In this document: in pieces, positions 52,793 through 60,918 of the stretch
Position numbering within the stretch: the first letter of the stretch is position 1
Layout of the letters: each line of letters starts with the position of its first letter
Assembly (NCBI GenBank): GCA_900546435.1
Contig: URCQ01000001.1
Coordinates: 124,001 to 188,000 of the forward strand
Length of the DNA: 64,000 nucleotides
Reading direction: 5' to 3'
Source of the DNA: an uncultured Pseudobutyrivibrio sp.
GTDB taxonomy: Bacteria; Bacillota; Clostridia; Lachnospirales; Lachnospiraceae
Position numbers and translations under genes: made by a program
Notes under the pieces: model-generated
What the model saw: the letters and a program-made list of their open reading frames with translations, nothing else
Told to the model about the DNA's origin: nothing
Databases searched by the model: none

Positions 52793-53265
52793 GTTTTTTA
52801 AAGGGAAAGAAAAAGGGAAATATGCTTGCTGCACCTTGTAATGGTAAGGCAGTACAGCTCTCAGAGGTATCAGATCCTACATTCGCAGAGAAGATTTTAG
52901 GAGATGGATTTGCAGTGGTACCATCTGATGGAAAGATTTGTGCGCCGGCAGATGGAGAAGTAACAATGGTTTTTGATACACTGCATGCGGTTACACTTAC
53001 AACAGATAATGGTACAGAACTATTGATTCATATTGGTCTTGATACCGTAACATTAAAAGGAGATCCTTTTACAGCGCATGTTGCTGTAGGTGACAAAGTG
53101 AAAAAAGGAGACCTTTTGGTGGAAGCTGATTTGGATAAGATTCGTGCAGCAGGACTAGATACCATTACTCCTGTATTGATCTGTAATACAGATGATTATG
53201 AGACAATTACTCTTGAAAAAGAGGGAGAAGTCGATGCAGGAGAAGATGTTCTTCGGATTTTATAA
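52786..53265 (+). CDS. PTS EIIA component, glucose family
   Basis: A 159-residue EIIA-Glc-type protein. The phosphorylated histidine is in LLIHIGLDTV, with the supporting histidine in TLHAVTL; GKICAPADGEVTMVF is the conserved beta strand. It is a separate polypeptide here, whereas many GlcNAc permeases carry EIIA fused at the C-terminus. A GGTAAGGAGG ribosome binding site lies inside nagA. It transfers phosphate from HPr to the EIIB domain of the next gene. Confidence 0.95.
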   Translation: MLGFLKGKKKGNMLAAPCNGKAVQLSEVSDPTFAEKILGDGFAVVPSDGKICAPADGEVTMVFDTLHAVTLTTDNGTELLIHIGLDTVTLKGDPFTAHVAVGDKVKKGDLLVEADLDKIRAAGLDTITPVLICNTDDYETITLEKEGEVDAGEDVLRIL

Positions 53266-53341
53266 TTTTATAAGTTATGTTCTACAAGAGAAACTAATTG
53301 GTTTATCCAATTAAGTATAAAGTAAAAAGGAGGAGAAAATT

Positions 53342-54814
53342 ATGAAATTTCTTCAAAAATTGGGAAAAGCTTTAATGCTTCCCGTAGCAGTATTACCAAT
53401 CTGCGGTATTCTTATGGGTATCGGATATTTATTATGTCCAGCAACCATGCAGGGTGGTGATATTAAGGGCGTTGTTCCTTTGATTGGTCTGTTTTTAGTT
53501 AAAGCAGGGGGTGCTTTAATTGATAACATGGCAATTCTTTTCGCAATCGGCGTTGGTGTCGGTATGTCAGAAAAGAACGACGGAACTGGCGGAATTGCAG
53601 CACTTGCTTCTTGGCTGATGATGACAACACTTCTTTCAACAGGTGTTGTTACAACAATTATCCCAGCCATTGCTGACAACGCTACAAAGACTTTGGCATT
53701 TGATAAGATTCAGAATCCATTCATTGGTATTCTTGCAGGTGTTATCGGTGCTATGTGCTACAACAAGTTCAAGGATACAAAGCTTCCTGACTGGTTGTCA
53801 TTCTTCAGTGGCAAGCGTTGTGTAGCTATCGTTGCTGGTGTAGTTTCTATCGTTGTTTCAGCTATCTTATTGTTAGTATGGCCATTACTCTTCACTGGAC
53901 TTGTTTCACTTGGAGAAGGAATTGCTAAGCTTGGCGTAGTTGGAGCCGGTATCTACGCATTCTTGAACCGTTTGTTAATCCCTACAGGATTACACCATGC
54001 ATTGAATAACGTATTCTGGTTTGATACCATTGGTCTTGGTGACTTACAGCACTTCTGGGCTGGTGAGACATCAGCTGATGTTAAATGGAGTCTTGGTATG
54101 TACATGTCAGGATTCTTCCCATGTATGATGTTTGGTGTTCCTGGTGCAGCACTTGCAATGATTAAGACAGCTAAGAGTAACAAGAAGAAAGTAGCAATCG
54201 GACTTGTTGCATCTGCAGCTCTCTGTTCATTCATCTGTGGTGTTACAGAGCCATTCGAGTTTGGATTTATGTTCCTTGCTCCTGGATTATATGTTATTTA
54301 CGCATTGCTTTATGGTATCTTTACAATGGTTACTGTTGCTTTGGGATTCCGTGCGGGATTCAGCTTCTCAGCAGGTGCTATGGATTTACTTTTCTCAGCA
54401 TCTCTTCCAGCAGCAGCTAAGACATGGCTCATCATTCCTCTTGGAATTGCAGCATTCATCGTATTCTACTTTGTATTCTACTTCGCAATTACGAAGTTTA
54501 ACTTAAAGACTCCAGGTAGAGAAGATGATGATGATGTAGAAGCAGAAAAGAAAGTTGAATTAGCAAATGATGATTATGCACAGGTTGCTAAGATTGTTCT
54601 TGAAGGATGTGGCGGAAAAGAAAATATCGCAAGCATCGACAACTGCATTACAAGATTGAGACTTGAAGTAAAAGATATTACATTAGTAAACGACAAGGTT
54701 ATTAAGTCTGCTGGTGTTGCAGGCGTTATGAAACCTGGTAAGAACTCTGTTCAGGTTATTATTGGACCAAAGGTTCAGTTTGTTGCTGATGCATTTTCAA
54801 AGCTTTGTGAATAA
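53342..54814 (+). CDS. nagE: PTS EIICB permease, probably N-acetylglucosamine-specific
   Basis: A 490-residue membrane protein. The EIIC domain (1-385) has about ten hydrophobic segments, with motifs NRLLIPTGLHHALNN and GVTEPFEFGFMF typical of the glucose/GlcNAc family. The C-terminal EIIB domain (about 410-490) has the phosphorylated cysteine in SIDNCITRLRLEV. The nagB-nagA neighbours make GlcNAc the likely substrate; glucose or glucosamine is an alternative. Codon use (many GCT, AAG, TTC) resembles that of the highly expressed nifJ and tig genes. A terminator follows. Confidence 0.9.
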   Translation: MKFLQKLGKALMLPVAVLPICGILMGIGYLLCPATMQGGDIKGVVPLIGLFLVKAGGALIDNMAILFAIGVGVGMSEKNDGTGGIAALASWLMMTTLLSTGVVTTIIPAIADNATKTLAFDKIQNPFIGILAGVIGAMCYNKFKDTKLPDWLSFFSGKRCVAIVAGVVSIVVSAILLLVWPLLFTGLVSLGEGIAKLGVVGAGIYAFLNRLLIPTGLHHALNNVFWFDTIGLGDLQHFWAGETSADVKWSLGMYMSGFFPCMMFGVPGAALAMIKTAKSNKKKVAIGLVASAALCSFICGVTEPFEFGFMFLAPGLYVIYALLYGIFTMVTVALGFRAGFSFSAGAMDLLFSASLPAAAKTWLIIPLGIAAFIVFYFVFYFAITKFNLKTPGREDDDDVEAEKKVELANDDYAQVAKIVLEGCGGKENIASIDNCITRLRLEVKDITLVNDKVIKSAGVAGVMKPGKNSVQVIIGPKVQFVADAFSKLCE

Positions 54815-54832
54815 TTCATAAAATGATATTTC

Positions 54833-54870
54833 AGACCCTCTTCCGAATACGTGAAGGGGGTCTTTACTTT
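54833..54870 (+). terminator. Intrinsic terminator of the GlcNAc PTS operon
   Basis: AGACCCTCTTC with GAAGGGGGTCT, 11 bp with one GU, 9-nt loop, T-rich tail. Confidence 0.82.
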
Positions 54871-54886
54871 TAGGTGGTGAATGATT

Positions 54887-55765
54887 ATGGCAATTTATGA
54901 AATTGAAAATGAAAATATAAAATTAAAAGTAGATTCATGTGGTGCAGAGATGAAATCCCTGGTAAAAAAGGAGACAGACACAGAGTATTTATGGAATGGC
55001 GATCCAGCCTATTGGCAGAGAACTTCTCCGATTTTGTTTCCACTGGTGGGACGTTTGTTTCATAATATATATCGCGCCAAAGGGAATACGTATACCATGC
55101 CACAGCACGGATTTGCCCGAGATATGGAATTTACATTGCTTGAAAAAAAGGATCATGAAATCTGGTTTTTCTTGAAAGATACAGAGGAGACAAGAAAAAA
55201 TTATCCATACACATTTGAATTACAGATCGGGTATTTGCTGCAGGGGGCAAATATTAAAGTGATGTGGAAGGTACGCAATGAACAGGAAGAAATCTTACCG
55301 TTTGCTATTGGCGGACATCCGGCGTTTTTGTGCCCGGCACTTCGTCCGGATTGTAAGGAAGCGTATTATTTGAAATTTGACTGTGATAAATTACGGGCAA
55401 CAAAATTGCAAGGACCGTATGTACTGAGGGAAACCTATGAAGAAGTGCCGTTAGACAATGGAATGCTTTTGATTGATGATAAAGCAATATTTGCAAATGA
55501 TACATTAATGGTCGAGCATGATCAGGCACATGAGATTAGTATATGTGATGCACAAAAAAAGGAACTTGTGACTTTGCGTACGCAGGCACCACTGTTTGCC
55601 GTATGGTCACCAGAGGGAAAGCGAGCACCATTTATTTGTATAGAACCATGGTATGGCAGATGTGATTCCTTAGATTATGCAGGAGATATTACGCAGCGTG
55701 AATGGGAAAATCTTCTTGAAAAAGGACAGGAATTTTATGCAGAATATGAAATCTGCATAGGCTAG
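54887..55765 (+). CDS. Aldose 1-epimerase family protein (LacX-like)
   Basis: A 292-residue galactose mutarotase-fold protein. The active-site histidines are in MPQHGFARD and GGHPAFLCP, and the catalytic glutamate lies in the C-terminal FICIEPWYGRCDS segment. It resembles the LacX/YeaD-like group that interconverts sugar anomers, perhaps of sugar phosphates. The ATG at 54887 has AGGTGG at a good distance; the ATG at 54881 is too close. A role with the upstream GlcNAc operon is possible but they are separated by a terminator. Confidence 0.9.
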   Translation: MAIYEIENENIKLKVDSCGAEMKSLVKKETDTEYLWNGDPAYWQRTSPILFPLVGRLFHNIYRAKGNTYTMPQHGFARDMEFTLLEKKDHEIWFFLKDTEETRKNYPYTFELQIGYLLQGANIKVMWKVRNEQEEILPFAIGGHPAFLCPALRPDCKEAYYLKFDCDKLRATKLQGPYVLRETYEEVPLDNGMLLIDDKAIFANDTLMVEHDQAHEISICDAQKKELVTLRTQAPLFAVWSPEGKRAPFICIEPWYGRCDSLDYAGDITQREWENLLEKGQEFYAEYEICIG

Positions 55766-55807
55766 AAATGTATATGCAATGTTCTTGATTTTAAACAGCG
55801 CGAACTA

Positions 55808-55836
55808 TTGATTTTTTCTTAACGAAATCATATATT
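55808..55836 (+). promoter_or_regulatory. Sigma-A promoter for nifJ
   Basis: TTGATT (55808-55813), 17 bp, TATATT (55831-55836). The transcript leader would be about 90 nt and ends with AGGAGG before the ATG. Confidence 0.65.
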
Positions 55837-55932
55837 ATTGAATTAGAGACATTACGCATTTACTATGCCATTTTTAGGGTGTACAAATGCTTATGTACAT
55901 ATTAAGAAAAGAGTCTTTTAGGAGGAAACGAC

Positions 55933-58900
55933 ATGGGAAGATCAAAACAATCTATGGATGGTAATACAGCCGCAGCTCATGTAGCATATGCCTACACAGA
56001 AGTAGCTGGTATCTATCCAATCACCCCTTCTAGTCCAATGGCTGATATGGTAGACCAGTGGTCTGCAGCTGGACAGAAGAACATTTTTGGAAGCACAGTT
56101 AAAGTAGTAGAAATGGAATCAGAAGCAGGTGCAGCAGGTACTGTACATGGTTCACTTGCAGCTGGTGCACTTACCACTACATTTACAGCTTCTCAGGGAC
56201 TTTTACTTATGATCCCTAACATGTACAAAATCGCTGGTGAGCAGTTGCCATGTGTATTTGATGTATCTGCTCGTACAGTATCATCACACGCACTGAACAT
56301 CTTCGGTGATCACAGTGATGTTTACGCTTGTCGTCAGACAGGTTTCGCAATGTTATGTGAAACAAATCCACAGGAAGTTATGGACTTAAGCCCAGTTGCA
56401 CACTGTGCAGCATTAGAGGGAAAGGTTCCATTCCTTAACTTCTTCGATGGTTTCCGTACATCTCATGAAATTCAGAAGATTGAAAAATGGGATTATGAAG
56501 ATTTGAAAGATATGTGTCCAATGGATGCAGTAGACGAATTCAGAGCACATGCTTTGAATCCTAACCACCCAGCAGCTCGTGGTTCTCATGAAAATGGAGA
56601 TATCTTCTTCCAGCATAGAGAAGCATGTAACACAGCTTATGATGAGTTGCCAGCAGTTGTAGAGAAGTACATGGACAAGGTAAATGAAAAACTTGGTACA
56701 AACTACGGCTTATTCAACTACTATGGTGCTCCAGATGCAGAGCGTGTTATCGTAGCTATGGGATCTATCAATGACGTTGCTGAAGAAGTTATTGATTACT
56801 TGACAGCAGCAGGCGAGAAGGTTGGTCTTGTTAAGGTTCGTCTGTATCGTCCATGGTCTTCAGAAGCATTACTTAAGGTTATTCCTAAGACAGCTAAGAA
56901 GATTGCAGTTCTTGATAGAACAAAAGAGCCAGGATCTCTTGGTGAACCATTATACCTTGACGTTGCAACAACACTTCGTGAAGCAGGTCTTAACGATATC
57001 GTATTAGTTGGTGGACGTTATGGTCTTGGATCAAAGGATACTCCTCCTTCATCTGTATTTGCAGTATATAAGGAATTAGAGAAGGATGCTCCTAAGGATC
57101 GTTTCACAATTGGTATTGAAGATGATGTTACACATCTTAGCTTACCAGAAGTTAAGCCAGCTCCTATTACTTCTGCTCCTGGTACAAAGGAATGCAAGTT
57201 CTGGGGTCTTGGTGGAGATGGTACTGTAGGTGCAAACAAGAACTCTACAAAGATCATCGGTGATCATACAGACAAATATATCCAGGCATACTTCCAGTAT
57301 GATTCTAAGAAGACTGGTGGTGTTACAATTTCTCACTTGAGATTTGGTGACAACCCAATCAGAAGCCCATACTACATCAACCAGGCTGATTTCGTTGCAT
57401 GCCACAACCCTGCATATGTTATCCAGGGCATGAAGATGGTTCAGGACGTTAAGCCAGGTGGTGTATTTATGATCAACTGCCAGTGGTCAGATGAAGAATT
57501 AGGACATCATTTGAACGCTGAAGCTAAGAAGTATATTGCTGATAACAACATTCAGCTTTACACAATCAACGCTATCGATAAGGCTATCGAAATCGGAATG
57601 GGTAAGAGAACAAACACAATCTTACAGTCAGCATTCTTTAAGTTAGCTGATGTTATGCCAATCGATGAAGCTGTTGAATTTATGAAACAGGCTGCTAAGA
57701 AGTCTTACAGCAAGAAGGGTGACGCAGTCGTAGAAATGAACTACAAGGCAATCGACGCTGGTGTTGATGCTGTACATAAGGTAGAAGTACCTGCATCTTG
57801 GTCAAATCCAGAAGCAGATGCTCCTAAGGCAGAGCGTACAGGACGTCCAGAAGTTGTTAAGCTTGTTAACGACTTGCTTGATCCTATCGCTAAGATGGAT
57901 GGTGACAGCCTTCCAGTATCTGCATTTACAGAGTGCATCGATGGTCAGTTTGTAACAGGTGCTTCTGCATACGAGAAGCGTGGTACAGCTGTTATGGTTC
58001 CAGAATGGGATGCAGAGAAGTGTATTCAGTGTAACAACTGTGCATTTGTATGTTCACATGCAACCATTCGTCCATTCTTACTGAGCGATGATGAAGTTAA
58101 GGCAGCACCTGCTAATATCAAGCTTGCTGATATGAAGCCTAAGGGTGGCGATTACAAGTATACAATGAGCGTATCTCCATTAGATTGTATGGGATGTGGC
58201 GAATGTATTACTGTATGTCCTACAGCTGCAATTTCTATGGTTCCACAGGAATCACAGGCAGACGAGCAGCCGGTATTCAATTACTTAGTTGCTAACGTTG
58301 GTAAGAAGGATGTTGGATTATCAGACATCACTCCTAAGGGATCACAGTTCAACCAGCCACTCCTTGAGTTCTCTGGTTCTTGTGCAGGATGTGCTGAGAC
58401 ATCTTACGCTAGATTGATTACACAGCTCTATGGTGAGCAGATGTTCATCTCTAACGCAACAGGATGTTCTTCTATCTGGGGTAACCCAGCAGCTACATCA
58501 CCATACACAGTTAATAAGGACTCTAAGAAGGGACCAGCATGGTCTAACTCATTGTTCGAAGATAACGCTGAGCATGGTCTTGGTATGTACGTTGGACAGA
58601 AATATATCCGTGATATGGCTATCGAGTCAGCAAAGGCTTGCGCTACTAGCGATAAGGCTCCTGCAGAACTTAAGGCAGCATTTGATGCATTCATGGATAC
58701 AGTAGATGATACAAAGGCAAATACTCCTGCAACAGAAGCACTTGTAGTTGAACTTGAAAAAGCAGCAGCTGCAGGATGCCCAGATGCTAAGGAAGCACTT
58801 GCTAAGAAAGATTACCTTGCTAAGAAGTCTGTATGGATCTTCGGTGGTGACGGTTGGGCATACGATATCGGATTCGGCGGATTGGATCACGTTCTTGCTT

Positions 58901-59481
58901 CTGGTGAGAATGTTAACGTTATGGTATTCGATACAGAGATGTACTCTAACACAGGTGGACAGGCTTCTAAGGCTTCTAACATCGGTGAAGTATGTCAGTT
59001 CGCTGCAGCTGGTAAGGAAATCGGCAAGAAGTCTCTTGCAGAAATCGCTATGAGCTACGGTTATGTATACGTTGCACAGATCGCACTTGGTGCTAACCCA
59101 GCACAGGCTGTTAAGGCTATCGCAGAGGCTGAAGCTTACAACGGACCTTCACTTATTATCGGATATGCTCCATGTGAGTTGCACGGTATCGCTAAGGGTG
59201 GTATGAACCACTGCCAGGATGAAATGAAGAAGGCAGTAGCTGCTGGTTACTGGAACCTGTTCTCATTTGACCCTGCTAAGAAGGCAGAAGGAAAGAATCC
59301 ATTCACATTGACCTCTAAGGCCGGAGATGGTTCTTACCAAGACTTCTTGAACAACGAGGCTCGTTATACTCGTCTGATCAAGCCGTTCCCAGAACGTGCT
59401 GAAAGACTTTTCGCTAAGTCAGAAGAGGCTGCTAAGGAACGTTTCGATCACTTACAGAAGTTAGTTGATCTTTACAGCTAA
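55933..59481 (+). CDS. nifJ: Pyruvate:ferredoxin (flavodoxin) oxidoreductase
   Basis: A 1182-residue single-chain PFOR of standard length that converts pyruvate and CoA to acetyl-CoA, CO2 and reduced ferredoxin or flavodoxin. Domain order: pyrimidine-binding (GVYPITPSSPMAD-like AGIYPITPSSPMADM near 28), CoA-related domains, a two-cluster ferredoxin insert with CIQCNNCAFVC (Cys697-707) and CMGCGECITVC (Cys752-762), a proximal cluster starting SCAGCAETSY, and the TPP motif GGDGWAYD at 971-978. Its codon use is strongly biased, as for highly expressed genes. Reduced carrier can go to the hydrogenase at 4.2 kb; flavodoxin is encoded at 27.7 kb. Confidence 0.98.
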   Translation: MGRSKQSMDGNTAAAHVAYAYTEVAGIYPITPSSPMADMVDQWSAAGQKNIFGSTVKVVEMESEAGAAGTVHGSLAAGALTTTFTASQGLLLMIPNMYKIAGEQLPCVFDVSARTVSSHALNIFGDHSDVYACRQTGFAMLCETNPQEVMDLSPVAHCAALEGKVPFLNFFDGFRTSHEIQKIEKWDYEDLKDMCPMDAVDEFRAHALNPNHPAARGSHENGDIFFQHREACNTAYDELPAVVEKYMDKVNEKLGTNYGLFNYYGAPDAERVIVAMGSINDVAEEVIDYLTAAGEKVGLVKVRLYRPWSSEALLKVIPKTAKKIAVLDRTKEPGSLGEPLYLDVATTLREAGLNDIVLVGGRYGLGSKDTPPSSVFAVYKELEKDAPKDRFTIGIEDDVTHLSLPEVKPAPITSAPGTKECKFWGLGGDGTVGANKNSTKIIGDHTDKYIQAYFQYDSKKTGGVTISHLRFGDNPIRSPYYINQADFVACHNPAYVIQGMKMVQDVKPGGVFMINCQWSDEELGHHLNAEAKKYIADNNIQLYTINAIDKAIEIGMGKRTNTILQSAFFKLADVMPIDEAVEFMKQAAKKSYSKKGDAVVEMNYKAIDAGVDAVHKVEVPASWSNPEADAPKAERTGRPEVVKLVNDLLDPIAKMDGDSLPVSAFTECIDGQFVTGASAYEKRGTAVMVPEWDAEKCIQCNNCAFVCSHATIRPFLLSDDEVKAAPANIKLADMKPKGGDYKYTMSVSPLDCMGCGECITVCPTAAISMVPQESQADEQPVFNYLVANVGKKDVGLSDITPKGSQFNQPLLEFSGSCAGCAETSYARLITQLYGEQMFISNATGCSSIWGNPAATSPYTVNKDSKKGPAWSNSLFEDNAEHGLGMYVGQKYIRDMAIESAKACATSDKAPAELKAAFDAFMDTVDDTKANTPATEALVVELEKAAAAGCPDAKEALAKKDYLAKKSVWIFGGDGWAYDIGFGGLDHVLASGENVNVMVFDTEMYSNTGGQASKASNIGEVCQFAAAGKEIGKKSLAEIAMSYGYVYVAQIALGANPAQAVKAIAEAEAYNGPSLIIGYAPCELHGIAKGGMNHCQDEMKKAVAAGYWNLFSFDPAKKAEGKNPFTLTSKAGDGSYQDFLNNEARYTRLIKPFPERAERLFAKSEEAAKERFDHLQKLVDLYS

Positions 59482-59512
59482 AAAATAGAGACGTTAATCG
59501 TTTCAAAATAAT

Positions 59513-59552
59513 AAATCCCGTCGAGGTGTAATACTTCGGCGGGATTTTTTTA
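59513..59552 (+). terminator. Intrinsic terminator after nifJ
   Basis: A 14-position stem, AAATCCCGTCGAGG with CTTCGGCGGGATTT (two GU pairs), 7-nt loop, T7 tail. It ends 4 bp before the foldback element. Confidence 0.92.
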
Positions 59553-59556
59553 GGGT

Positions 59557-60119
59557 CGTTCCTTTTGCTACAAGGAGTGTCCCTATTGGCACATGGGAAG
59601 GCTGACGCAAAGCAGCAGGACGGGCAGTAAGCAGCATGCTAGGGAGAGACTTTGGAGCAGGTTAGGTGAGTCTCTTTGTGAGAGCTTTTCTTTTTATAAA
59701 ATGTCCTTTGCACAGCTTCGACTGACGTCAGGATGTGTCCACCGCTGACAGATATTCAGGGCGCCACTTATAAGAGATGCTAAGGACTTGGACGGCTTTT
59801 TCAAAGGTTCGTGGCAACCGGCGCAAACGAACATCCATGTGCGGTTGCGCCTCTCGGGTACATCCTTGTACCCGAGTTGCCTCAGTATTTACAAGTCCTA
59901 AGCATCTCTAATTCGTTTTGCATTCATATCTGTCAGAGGTGAACATCATCCAAGACGGTTGTCGAACTTTGCAAAGACATTTTTAATCCAAAAAAGAAAA
60001 AATCACAAAAGAGACTCCATGTTCTGCGACAGTCTCTCCCTAGCATGCTGCTTACTGCCCGTCCTGCTGCTTTGCGTCAGCCATGTGCCAAAGGGACACT
60101 CCTTGTGGCAAAAGGAACG
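59557..60119. repeat. 563-bp foldback element, copy 1 (structured RNA or hairpin DNA candidate)
   Basis: Terminal arms of 95 bp (59557-59651 and 60025-60119) are almost perfect inverted repeats with a few small indels, and pairing continues inward nearly without break to an apical three-way junction at 59813-59881. Main inner stems: 706-729 with 954-976; CACC-TGACAGATAT (59740-59755) with 59926-59941; 18-bp stem 59773-59790 with 59892-59909 containing one A-A mismatch (59782/59900). Junction hairpins: GGCGCAA/TTGCGCC enclosing an 18-nt loop, and a 10-bp CTCGGGTACA hairpin with loop TCCT. No coding potential is convincing. It fills the space between nifJ and the next promoter. Confidence 0.88.
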
Positions 60120-60150
60120 TCTCTGCAACCAAACTACCATATTTAGTGTG

Positions 60151-60179
60151 TTTACAAAGATGTCCGGCAATGATAAAAT
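60151..60179 (+). promoter_or_regulatory. Sigma-A promoter for coiled-coil protein gene
   Basis: TTTACA (60151-60156), 17 bp, TAAAAT (60174-60179), with extended -10 TGA. It lies 31 bp after foldback copy 1. Confidence 0.68.
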
Positions 60180-60209
60180 AATCTTTAGATTAAAGAAGGG
60201 ATATGTATC

Positions 60210-60839
60210 ATGGAAGAGATTAAGGTACAAAATCAGATGGACGAGATGTTTGAGGAACCGAGCGGTGAAGATATGCTCCTTGCTCAGATTGATGCATTTC
60301 GAGATAAGGCAAAACAATTACAGACTTTGATTAGTGCGAAAGAGCGTAAGGTCAAAGAATTAGAGGCAATGGTGCGCGCAAAAGAAGAGCGCAACAGCCA
60401 GTTGCAGGAAGAACTTGCGAAGAAGCAGGCAGAAGCGGATGGCATTGCAGCAGATGTGGAGACACAGGTAGACCGTATGATGCAGACATTGCGTGGCAGT
60501 GTGGATGATTTGGAAGAACGTATTCAGCAGCAAGTGGCAGATAACCAGGAAAAGGCAGCTGTGCAGACACAGGCAGTGAAAGATACTTTAGAAGATATGA
60601 CGTCTGGTCTGGATGCAATTAAGGGTGAGTTATCAGAAAAAGTACATTCTGAGAATGTTTTGCAATACCGCAATATTCAGGATCTTTTAAAAGAGTTGGA
60701 TAATCGTGAAGAAGCAGCCAAAAAGAGTGAGGAAGAATTTTCCGTAGTGAAGAAACGCATCACAATGGTGACGGTTGTTTCTGTGATTAATGTGATTGCA
60801 GTGGTGACACTTATTCTTGCAACATTTGGCATTATTTAA
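60210..60839 (+). CDS. Tail-anchored coiled-coil protein
   Basis: A 209-residue protein of unknown function. Residues about 20-80 and 85-175 are charged, Glu/Lys/Gln-rich and predicted coiled coil (AKERKVKELEAMVRAKEERN, EELAKKQAEADGIAADVETQ). The last 25 residues are a single hydrophobic helix ending the protein (VVSVINVIAVVTLILATFGI), so it is C-terminally anchored in the membrane with the coil in the cytoplasm. Similar short proteins exist in Lachnospiraceae without a named role. The upstream in-frame extension is ruled out because it would run into the foldback element. Confidence 0.85.
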   Translation: MEEIKVQNQMDEMFEEPSGEDMLLAQIDAFRDKAKQLQTLISAKERKVKELEAMVRAKEERNSQLQEELAKKQAEADGIAADVETQVDRMMQTLRGSVDDLEERIQQQVADNQEKAAVQTQAVKDTLEDMTSGLDAIKGELSEKVHSENVLQYRNIQDLLKELDNREEAAKKSEEEFSVVKKRITMVTVVSVINVIAVVTLILATFGII

Positions 60840-60867
60840 TATCATACATAGTATCAATAGACAGAGT

Positions 60868-60894
60868 AGGGCTTCTTTTTAGGAGCCCTTTTTG
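60868..60894 (+). terminator. Intrinsic terminator
   Basis: GGGCTTC with GGAGCCC (one GU pair), 6-nt loop, T5 tail, between the coiled-coil gene and the pyrophosphatase gene. Confidence 0.8.
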
Positions 60895-60918
60895 AAACGA
60901 AAAGAAAGGATATGGAGC

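Noticed and set aside
59959..60330. Open frame of 123 codons running from foldback copy 1 into the coiled-coil gene
   Set aside because: It overlaps a well-supported gene in another frame and has Cys/Leu-rich random-like composition.
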